Source: Torymus aiolomorphi (lineage: Eukaryota > Arthropoda > Insecta > Hymenoptera > Torymidae). From it: DNA of 64,000 bases. The position numbers and the translations under genes are program-made. Location of the stretch: contig CM070875.1 of assembly GCA_036365515.1 (NCBI GenBank), positions 93,540,628 to 93,604,627 on the forward strand. Reading direction: 5' to 3'. Positions 35,566 through 43,340 of this stretch are shown one piece after another. Under the pieces are notes generated by a model. It was not told the DNA's origin. It did no database searches and worked only from the letters and a program-made list of their open reading frames with translations. Numbering within the stretch: the stretch's first letter is position 1; every line of letters starts with the position of its first letter.

Positions 35566-37440
35566 GTGAGTGTGGATATATGCATCTAGATTCTAATCTA
35601 CTTGATGCTTCACTGCACTGTGTGTTTAAGACCTGTGTGGCTCCATCGGATCAGGCTGCGTTGCTATGATGTTCCCATGTGCTCCGCTGTCGTGCTACAC
35701 TCACCAGTATCTGCGGAGGGGATGATGCTAGGTGTCGATTAAGGAAAGGCGAAGGGTTGACTGACACTCCTTCAAGCTTCGACTCTTGTCGAAGAATCTG
35801 AACTCCTATAGGGCGAGGAAAGAGAAGGTACAAGGGGAAGCAGGACAGTTGAGGATGTCACCTGGCCTTCGTCCACCACTACAGGGAGCAAGACCGCAAT
35901 TCCTGCTTATTGCAGGGGGTGAGTCAAAAAAAGAAAAGCTGGATATTAATTGTATGGGTACAAGCGGCTAACATCAGTTCACGAGTACCTACGCACTTAT
36001 GAGTACATGCATGGTATACCTCTCACTGATGGTATATGCATGTAATGACTATTTTTCTATGCGACTTAGAGCTGAGGTTTATTTGACGTACATACAAGGT
36101 AGTATATTGATAAGCGAGATATCGATATTTATGATGAACTTTATAATAATATAAATGATAAAAAGTAAAAAAAATATATAATAATAAAAAGTAAAGAAAA
36201 GTGAAAAAAAAGGAAAAGGGAAATTTTTGCACTTATGCCGGGTGGATGATCCTAAGTCTTATTTGTTTATTTATTATTCTATTGATTCTAGGGGTACAAC
36301 TAGAGAAGAGGAAAAGGGAAAAGAAAAAAAAAAGGAGACGTAGAGAGGGCTCCGTCACAAGCTCCCCAGCGACCTACTCGAAGGAGCTTCTACTACAAAA
36401 AGTGATCTGGTGGAGGTGCTTCTCCTGTCGAATAGCACTACCGAGTGCAATGAATCGCCTTTGGTAGCTGGTACGAGCCCTGGAATGGAACAACTAACAG
36501 CCTTATATTCTTTAACCAGCTGACGGATGAAACTAGGAACCAACAACTCTGATCTGAGGACTAGTTAGTTATTCTCGCTTCAAGGACTCGGGATTCCTCA
36601 ATAAAACCCTTTTATTGCGGCAAGGGTAACACTCGCGGCCTACACACATACACAAATCTCTACCGCGCGCTAGTTCACAATTTTGTTCGGAGAAGTCTAT
36701 ACCTTAAGGAAACAGTAATATGATACGAAAGGCAACTTACTTTGTGTAAATGGTGAATCACTCTAGTGCTGGTTCTCTACTGTGGTTGCAAATTATTTGA
36801 TTATTATCGTTGATAGTCCGAGTTCGGTAGGATCTGCGTGCGATTTGTATTTGCGTGTAGTAATGTTCGCCGTATTATAATGCGTTATACTATGGTGGAA
36901 TTTTTAAAACAAAACTGATGATCCGGGTTTTTTAATAATGTAGAAACATGTGCGAATAAAAAGAAAACTGTAAAAAAAATAATTTTGGCCACTGCGACTC
37001 TTTCAACGTATATATGTAACTGGTTCTCGTAGACTTCGCTTAGTCTAAGCGTGAAGGCTGCTAATTTCTGACTGCCGAGTTGGCGTGGCATCGTCGAGCT
37101 GCCCGTCGCCTTGCCCCCTAATTGTCCTCGCTTTCTCTCTCGCACCCACGCACCATATGCCCCTTGACGACAATGTCGCACCGCTGTGCGACACTTATCG
37201 CCGCTAAGGGGTGTCTTATTACTCGGCGCGTGTAGGAATGCGATTTTCGGCTACGAGGGGAGAGTGCTGCGTGGACGCAACTTGTTGCAGCTTTGGGCGA
37301 TAAGCTCTTAACTAGGATCGCGTATACAAATTTTAAAATTTTACTGCGGGGAAAATATATGTTCCAATGAAAATCATTGTACTCATTATGATTTTAACCA
37401 ATTAAAGAGAAAGGTAAAGCCAAAAAGTTGTCACGTAACA
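34305..37440 (-). repeat. Left LTR (3' LTR in element orientation), 3136 bp
   Basis: Termini are TGTTACG and CGTAACA. Compared with the right LTR I find one substitution (T at 36971, C at 51224). I also find length changes in G, A and T runs (near 34490, 35834, 36194, 36323, 36610 and 36930) and a 34-nt against 22-nt AT repeat (35529-35562). Together these account for the 16-bp length difference. An inverted repeat TGTCGCAC-CGCT-GTGCGACA lies at 37174-37193. ORFs inside (for example 35010-35255, antisense to the element) have no recognisable domain and are not called as genes. 3.1 kb is unusually long for a Gypsy LTR. Confidence 0.95.
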
Positions 37441-37451
37441 CCCTCCCCTTG
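37441..37451 (-). other. Polypurine tract of the errantivirus-like element
   Basis: On the minus strand AAGGGGAGGG directly precedes the LTR terminus TGTTACGTGACA. It is the expected primer for plus-strand DNA synthesis and fixes the element orientation. Confidence 0.85.
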
Positions 37452-37601
37452 TGGAACGTTTGCCGCCCACGGAGAACTTGAGTCATAGGAAAAATGCTGA
37501 TCCACTGGAAGCGCTGCGCCTGGTCGTGTCTCGAAGAAGAAGGAGAGTCTGGAAAGTCCTACTTGGTTTTGGAGAAAGATAAAAAATATTTTTGAAGTCC
37601 G

Positions 37602-37642
<41 letters not shown>

Positions 37643-37965
37643 TTTTTGTTTTATTGCAAAAATATTAAGTCCGTCATTAGTGTGGAATAAGAGTAGAGTA
37701 TAAGTGCATTGTGGACCCATTGAGGATCCGTTTATATATATATATATATATATATGTGTGGCTTAGTAAGTCCCTCGTTTACACATCCTGAGGTGCCCTT
37801 TTAGGCTACGCCGCGTCATTCTAAATCCACAACCATGGTGTTTGATTATCTCCAATCCTGCTTGGAGATCGCAAATGGCTTGATGATTGAAGATGTGCTT
37901 TCGGATCACATCACGCCCGCACATCGGGTGGTAAATAGTTAGGCGCTCCTTCTCTCGTGCAGAGA
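37452..37965 (-). other. 3' untranslated region with homopolymer and TA repeat
   Basis: No supportable ORF between the last accessory gene and the purine tract. It contains a 36-nt T run on the plus strand (37606-37641) and a TA repeat (37733-37755). Confidence 0.7.
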
Positions 37966-38211
37966 TTATGGGGGAATCGTCGGGTGCGCCCCATATTTTG
38001 GCGGCGCACGGTTCAGGGCTGTCTCTGCGTCTTGTAGGTTGAAATATTTGATATAGGTCTGGATGATCCCCCTGTCTCCGATGGGGTGGGAGAAAAAGTA
38101 ATCTATCCGCCCATATCTGCCGAATTGTTTGACGACTTCTAGTTCCTCGTCGACCGGGGTGATCACGATAGTGATCCTAAGCCCCGCAACATGCTCACTC
38201 ATGCTGATCAT
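37966..38211 (-). CDS. Accessory ORF B2, small RRM-like protein
   Basis: An 81-residue ORF from ATG 38211 whose start codon overlaps the stop of accessory ORF B1 as ATGA. Residues ~11-67 follow an RRM plan: strand RITIVITPV, helix DEELEVVKQFGRYG, strand RIDYFFSH, strand QTYIKYF at the RNP1 position, helix NLQDAETAL. RRMs bind RNA or proteins. With no known homologue in hand, a role in RNA export, splicing or packaging is only a guess. A C_CCA_AAA heptamer sits directly before the upstream stop, so the protein may be made by reinitiation or as a -1 frameshift extension of B1. Confidence 0.65.
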   Translation of the reverse strand: MISMSEHVAGLRITIVITPVDEELEVVKQFGRYGRIDYFFSHPIGDRGIIQTYIKYFNLQDAETALNRAPPKYGAHPTIPP

Positions 38212-38217
38212 TTTGGG
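38208..38217 (-). promoter_or_regulatory. C_CCA_AAA slippery heptamer plus AUGA stop-start overlap
   Basis: On the minus strand the B1 codons end CCC CCA AAA TGA. The heptamer CCCAAAA (38211-38217) fits X_XXY_YYZ in the B1 frame, and slipping -1 enters the B2 frame. The same bases give ATGA, the arrangement used in termination-reinitiation. A hairpin GATCAC-TATC-GTGATC lies about 34 nt further on, flanked by GGGG and CCCC. That is farther than the usual spacing for a -1 stimulator. Confidence 0.5.
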
Positions 38218-38828
38218 GGTCCGCTCCCGTAATATTCGCGCGAACCTTTCTGCTCCCGTTTCGGGGCCTTCAGCATTCTCGGCGATTCTTTCGGTTCCGC
38301 TGGGCGTTCCTCTTGCTGCGTGGGCGGTTGATCATTCGGATCATCTTGGGAGGCAGAGTCCTCCTCGTCCTGATCCTCTTCGGACGTCACGTTATCATAC
38401 GCCCACAGGCTGTATTTATGGAATGCCTTCAAACATTCGTCGAAGCTACTGAACTCTGCGTTCAGTGTATAGCTGGTACGCCCGCGTTTCTCTTTTTGAT
38501 CCGGCCCCGTGAAATGGAGTGCCCCGTCTTTCCTCAACATCCGCATTAGCAGGGTAGTGGATCGACAGTTCATGTACTCAAAAGTCCCCGTTGTTGGCTC
38601 TTCCGGATTCCCGTATGTGGATATCAACCGTAGTCCGATCGCGTTCTCGATTTCCTGATCCTTATCTTCTTGGCTGGTTTGTTCCTCGTCAGTGGGGACA
38701 CAGGAAGGAGAAGGTTCGCGTCGAGCCCTCCATATCTCGGCTATCCTTTGAAGGGCAACTGGTAAGCCTCCCAGTGCTGCTCCTGTACCTGACGCGTTGT
38801 CCTCTTGGGTTGATAGTGATTGAGACAT
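38208..38828 (-). CDS. Accessory ORF B1, acidic-tailed RRM-like protein
   Basis: The frame opens with a TTG at 38906, but the ATG at 38828 lies just after a good 3' splice site and is the likely start, giving 206 residues. Residues 1-80 are polar and probably disordered. Residues ~82-144 fit the RRM pattern: strand TFEYMNCR, helix TTLLMRMLRKDG, strand ALHF, strand SYTLNAEF, helix SFDECLKAFHKY. Residues ~148-206 are acidic, then basic and proline-rich. It overlaps B2 by 4 nt. I recognise no named family beyond the fold-like pattern; function unknown. Confidence 0.65.
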   Translation of the reverse strand: MSQSLSTQEDNASGTGAALGGLPVALQRIAEIWRARREPSPSCVPTDEEQTSQEDKDQEIENAIGLRLISTYGNPEEPTTGTFEYMNCRSTTLLMRMLRKDGALHFTGPDQKEKRGRTSYTLNAEFSSFDECLKAFHKYSLWAYDNVTSEEDQDEEDSASQDDPNDQPPTQQEERPAEPKESPRMLKAPKREQKGSREYYGSGPPK

Positions 38829-38850
38829 GGCTGTAACAGACAATGACAAG
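38829..38850 (-). other. 3' splice acceptor before accessory ORF B1
   Basis: On the minus strand TTGTCATTGTCTGTTACAG is followed by CC and then the B1 ATG. The AG lies at 38831-38832. TTAAC just upstream could serve as a branch point. Position and pyrimidine content support a spliced subgenomic mRNA. Confidence 0.6.
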
Positions 38851-38958
38851 TTAATTGGGGTTTTATTTAAGCTTGGGATGGGGTAGATAAGAAAATGGCA
38901 AGGCAATATATATGTTTTTATGGGATAGAGACAATGGTGAGCGTTATTACAGAAGTCC

Positions 38959-39579
38959 TTATTGTTTTCGTAATTGTTCTAGGGCTCGCTGTCGCGAGCA
39001 TGTGGGCAAGTGCATAACCCAGTTTCTGGTGTCAATAGGAAATCCACAGGTTCGGTGGGTCCTTTCCGTGATTCTATTGGTGATGGTGTACTGGCGTAGG
39101 GCGGGTCGAGCTCGGTAACGTGCATCGCTCGAGCGAAGGGCATGGTTAGCATCTGCCTGGTGGTGGTACTTCACGAATCCATGGGACAACCTGTCGAGAT
39201 GGTCCCTTCTCGTATAACAGTATTCCATGGTGCCGAATTTCGCAAAATGAGAAAAGAAACGGCGTTCGATCTTCTTTTCACCCTGATTTCTTTCTGTCCC
39301 TTGCCTGACTCGTCGATCCCATGGTAGCTGACAGAATATTCGATTCTTATCGAATTTAAGGTTGTCTTTCTTGTTCGGAACCTTCCGGACTTCGGATCGC
39401 ATTTTCGGGTCAGGGCTCCCGTGTCGTGACGTTTCTTCAATGTCTTCGGTTGCAAGTACAATGGGTGTGTTCTTGCCAGGGTCAGAGAGGGTTTCGGTGA
39501 CCTCGTTTTTTATTCGAGTGGAGATAGTTTTTTCCATCCGTTGTAGTTGGATCAAGACCGTATTCAGAACTGAATCCAT
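38959..39579 (-). CDS. Accessory ORF A, RRM-like protein
   Basis: A 206-residue ORF from ATG 39579. Residues ~1-30 look helical. Residues ~79-150 give the clearest RRM of the three: RNP2-like IFCQLP (81-86), helix EKKIERRFFSHFAKFG, strand MEYCYTRR, RNP1-like SHGFVKYH (132-139) and helix QADANHAL. The C-terminus is basic. Its segments FAKFG..MEY and FVKYHHQADANHAL parallel FGRYG..IDY and YIKYFNLQDAETAL in B2, so A and B2 may be paralogues. It lies 3' of env in an otherwise retroviral unit and has its own splice-acceptor-like sequence. RNA binding is likely; the pathway is unknown. Confidence 0.7.
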   Translation of the reverse strand: MDSVLNTVLIQLQRMEKTISTRIKNEVTETLSDPGKNTPIVLATEDIEETSRHGSPDPKMRSEVRKVPNKKDNLKFDKNRIFCQLPWDRRVRQGTERNQGEKKIERRFFSHFAKFGTMEYCYTRRDHLDRLSHGFVKYHHQADANHALRSSDARYRARPALRQYTITNRITERTHRTCGFPIDTRNWVMHLPTCSRQRALEQLRKQ

Positions 39580-39598
39580 GCTAGAGAGGAAAGTCCAC
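39580..39598 (-). other. 3' splice acceptor before accessory ORF A
   Basis: On the minus strand GACTTTCCTCTCTAG is followed by C and the ORF A ATG. The AG is at 39581-39582, one base before the start codon. A strong pyrimidine tract precedes it. Confidence 0.6.
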
Positions 39599-39634
39599 TA
39601 TGGAGTGCTCTGTAACCGAGGGGAACCGGGATGA

Positions 39635-41582
39635 TTAGTATTTATTCGGTGTCGATGGTTGTGATGGGACATGAGGAGATGGATATTGGGACGGGGCTCT
39701 TAAGGTTTTCTGCGGAACGTTGTCCCGTTCCGGATCCCTGCATCTCGATGTCATACCCCGGATAATAGGTTTGGACGTGGAGCGCCGGTTCCGCTTGAAG
39801 GGAAAAATTCGTGCGACGAGGTACAAAACGGCGCAGATTATGAAAACTCCCTGGACTCCCAGCCCGCTATAGATCAAGTTGTTGGTGAAGGAAGTAGCCC
39901 GCTTGTGTCGGCCAACTTCTTGGAGTTGTGCCATGATGCTTCTCAATGATTCCTTTCTGTCGCCCCAAGACGGTAGATGACTTAAGGCTTCTTGGGTTAG
40001 TGTTGCCTCGCTGGTGGAGGAATTGTCCCGTAACTGAAAATTCGGTAGGAGGTCCGTCACGTTCAGTCCAAAATCTGGGTCGTATATATATTGGGTCCTG
40101 GAGGTCCTGACGCTATTAGGAATTAAGGTCAGGTGCGGAGTACGTCCCATGCATCCCTCGGCCAGTCTTAGTATCCCCACCCCTGGAGGTTAACATTTTT
40201 GTAGACTTCCCCTGGACACGAGACCTGTATGGTCTCAGTCTCGATGGTGGAAAATAACCAGGTGCCGTCGGTTTCTAGATAGCGCCATTGCGTCGTGGTT
40301 TCCGGTCTCATGACGATGTTGCACAAGGAGAGGGATGCCTTCGTGGGATTAGTTAACATTTCGATCTCGCATTCCTTATGCCCCCGGCGGTGTAGACGGC
40401 TCCTTGAGTGGGGCACATGTACCCATAGTGAGAGTCGAGGCAGTCCTTCAGCTGATGTTGATGGATCTTGAGGTAGGTCCTTTGATCTTTGCTAAGAATC
40501 ATATACTCATATTCGGGGACGATACAGGCGGACCCTAGAGGATGCCCCGGAACGTTTTGAGGTATGGCGACGGGGTGTAGTCTGTATAAATCATAAGAAG
40601 TCCTATCCGTGAGCGGGAGGCTTAACCTTGCCAGAACCCTCCCTGAGTGGTATATAGCATCTATGGAGGCAATTCGAGCGATTTCCTCGGCTCGGATGTG
40701 TTGAGTAGGGATTGGGAGATCCAGATTGTCGTCTAATTGCCGAATATCGCTCGCGATACTCTGAATAGTGTCCCTCCTTAACAGCCGGGGATGTATTCTT
40801 CGTTCCATCAGGTTGTTAAGGATGGCTAACAATTCTCGGTTGCAATAAATGAGATGGTCCATCTTGGCCTCGGTTTGTCGTGCGAACGCGTTTAGTTCCC
40901 ATAAGAACTGGTTCTTCTCGAAATCTCTAGTGAGGTTATTCACCTTGTCTCGCATCTGGACTTCCATTGCTTTTACTAGGGCTTGATGAGATGCTGTCAT
41001 GTTATAAAGCTCTTCCAGCCCTGCCGCTAAGATGTGTGTTTTGTCCTCGGTGAGTTTCGCAAGTTTGGTTTGATCCTGGAAGAGTTGGTCGATGTTTTTG
41101 TTGATCAAGTCCGCGTCCTCCTCCGTGACGAGTCCGAATAGTCCTTTGCTCATACTTCCGATTATTCCTAAAGGGGCCATCCTCCTGAATCGCATGTCTC
41201 TAAGAGGGGGGGGCGTGTTAGGTTCCCTGACGTTCATGCTTTCCGCTAGGATCCGAATCTCGTCATGCAAGTTCAGGAGCGTTTGGTGTTTTACGTCCAT
41301 TAGTTCTTTGCTGAGGATGGTATGACATCTATGCGGGTCGAAATATGCTTCGCACCTCTTGAGGTTAGCTGCGTAACTGTTAGAGGGTCGGTGGGTATTG
41401 ATGAAGGCCGGTATGTCCAGATAGATAACGATCTTCCAGTCGTTTTTTCGTATCCGCACGGCTCGGGTCCGTTCATAATAGATCCCGGGATTGGTTCGAA
41501 TCGGGGTGACATCGTAATAAGGGTCCGCAATGGCCAAAATCCCCACCCCTAGGAAGAGGATTGCAGCAAGCAGTAGGTGCAT
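39635..41582 (-). pseudogene. env: Env, baculovirus-F-like fusion glycoprotein, with two frame breaks
   Basis: Class I fusion protein related to baculovirus F (Baculo_F) and errantiviral Env. The start is the ATG at 41582; the upstream TTG is not needed. The first ~20 residues are a hydrophobic signal peptide (MHLLLAAILFLGVG). A furin-type site RFRR is encoded at 41181-41192, followed by a hydrophobic, glycine-containing fusion-peptide region and a long helical region. A transmembrane segment maps to ~39803-39868, with a ~60-residue basic tail. Two -1 breaks interrupt the frame, near 40,383 in a G5 run and near 40,184 in a G4 run. The expected family features continue in the next frame each time. 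Either the gene is recently broken or the runs are mis-called. Confidence 0.88.
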
Positions 41583-41610
41583 AGTGAGGGAAAAGCGCAA
41601 AAGCGTACTA

Positions 41611-41639
41611 CCTGAAATTCATGCAAGGTGATTAGTCAG
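41611..41639 (-). other. 3' splice acceptor before env
   Basis: On the minus strand CTGACTAAT (branch-point-like, overlapping the integrase stop) is followed 11 bases later by AATTTCAG/G. The AG is at 41612-41613, 29 nt before the env ATG. Errantiviruses such as gypsy are known to make Env from a spliced mRNA. Confidence 0.6.
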
Positions 41640-42940
41640 AGGAGTCAGTAGGGGGGACGACTTTTAATTTATCTGTGTGTTTCCGAATTCTCTTCCCATT
41701 TGGGAGTTCGAGGATCACGTTGTTTCGTCCGAGAATTTCTACGATTTTCAGTGGCTTATTATAAAAACTGTCGAATTTTGAGGTACGGGGTTCCTTTAAT
41801 ACCCACACGTAATCACCGATCTTTCCCTTAAGGTTTTTAATTTTGAGATCATACCGATCCTTGCTCCGTATTTTGTTCGCGATCTGCGTCTCACCCGCTA
41901 CCCGCTTCAGTTCACCCAACCTGGTCACAAGGTCCTGCAGATACACATTGTAAGTGCGCAACTTCTCGTCGTTAGGTATGCGCATAGGGAACCTAGCCAG
42001 TTTGCCAAAAACGAGCTCGAACGGGGTAAAATTTGTTGCTGAGTGTACACTAGTATTGTAGGTGAACGTGGCAAACGGTGCGAGGTTGTCCCAGTCGTCG
42101 TACTTTTCGGAATACGTTCGAATAAAGTCGACCAAAGGGGCGTGACTACGCTCCAGCGATCCATTAGTCTGAGGGTGGTACCCCGATGTAGTGAGGTGAT
42201 GTATTTTGAAGATCCTCATTAGGCTGTCAAAAATTTCGGAGAGGAAACTGGTTCCTCTATCGGACAATATAGCTCGGGGGGCGCCGAATTTGCAGATGAG
42301 ATGTTTGGCTAGAGTGTCCGCGATGGTTAGGGCCTTGATATTTGGCAGGGGTATTGCGATCAGATATTTAGTGAGATTACACTGGATAGTTAAGATGTGG
42401 CAATTCCCGCGCGGAGTGATCCTGAGTTTCCCCACGGTGTCAATGGAGATTTTGTCGAAGGCTTCGATCGGGGTGTCGGTGATGATCATAGGTTCTCGCG
42501 TTTTGATCCGTTCTATTTTCCTTTCTTGACAACTTGGGCACCGACGTACGTGATCTAGAACATCATTGCGCATCCCCGGCCAATAATATCGCTCTCGGAT
42601 CTTCTGGTACGTTTGGTTGATACCCTTGTGTCCTCCTACCAGGCTGTCGTGCAAGGTTTCGATGATCCGCTGTCGTTCTTCCTTGTCAGGCAACTCCACC
42701 TTTCCGTAACACATCACGACTTTAATCGGTGTTCCGCTGAAAATCTCCACGAGGGTCTCGGTGAGGAGTCCAGGGTCTAAGGTGTCGGTGAAGTCTCCTC
42801 TCCGGGATATCCTGATGCTGGGTAGGTTTTTCTTCAACAAGAGGTCTCGTAGGTTCTTCAAACTGCGTTTTAAACATTTTATGTCAATAGGGTCATAATA
42901 TCTCTCTTTGATTACGAGAGAAGATATTATGGTTCTTATA
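41632..42940 (-). CDS. pol: Pol, integrase portion
   Basis: Inserts the DNA copy into the host genome. The frame is open to about 42,940, and the ORF from 42,861 has 409 residues. The HHCC zinc domain (LHDSLVGGH, CPSC) is followed by the catalytic core with SIDTVG (Asp), LSDRGT (Asp) and GSLERSH (Glu), all present. The C-terminal domain (IGDYVWVL, NNVILELPNGKRI) is typical of Gypsy integrases. TAA at 41632-41634 lies 50 nt before the env ATG. The frame is +1 to the upstream pol segment, with the break near 42,930. Confidence 0.88.
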
Positions 42941-43340
42941 AGGAGTAGTAATAATTTGCCCCAGTTTGGCCTTTTTTGATTTGAGATTCTTGAGGTCTAG
43001 AGCCCCGATGTCAGACAATAAGCGAGCAACGGGGTTATTTGTTTCGCAATCCTTGGCCAAAAAGTGGGCGTAATTGTCTCTCTTATAAGTGAGACACTGC
43101 CGTGAGATAATGACGTTGTTCTTAAGAGGTAGTGGTATGGCTGGTCGTTGCTCCTCTGATTCGCTAGGGCCTTCGGAGGGTGGCAATTTCCTTCCGTTGC
43201 TGCAGTCCGGATCGACGTATTGGTTCAGAGGCTGGTATTGCCCGAGCATAGACATGAACAATCCCAAGGTGTCGATCGGCGGTTGAGGGAATTCTAAGTG
43301 TACGGGTTTAGACCCTCCGCTTCTTCTCGGATATTCTCCA
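42893..43340 (-). pseudogene. pol: Pol, out-of-frame segment between tether and integrase
   Basis: A short open frame (stop at 42893) that continues pol in a third frame. Its C-terminal part (LLSDIGALDLKNLKSKKAKLGQ) resembles the region before integrase in Gypsy pols, and the reading resumes in the integrase frame near 42,930. The frame is +1 to the RT segment, with the join between about 43,362 and 43,290. These two breaks are not obviously in homopolymers, unlike those in env. Confidence 0.6.

Noticed and set aside
36201..36467. ORF with a hydrophobic segment (WMILSLICLFIILLILG) in the LTR, also at 50457-50720.
   Set aside because: It starts from GTG in an A-rich run, differs in length between LTRs by run-length changes and lies antisense to the element.
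38129..39634. Several plus-strand ORFs of 60-107 codons opposite the accessory genes.
   Set aside because: They are shadows of the minus-strand ORFs, which have ATG starts, splice acceptors and recognisable fold patterns; the plus-strand ones have none.
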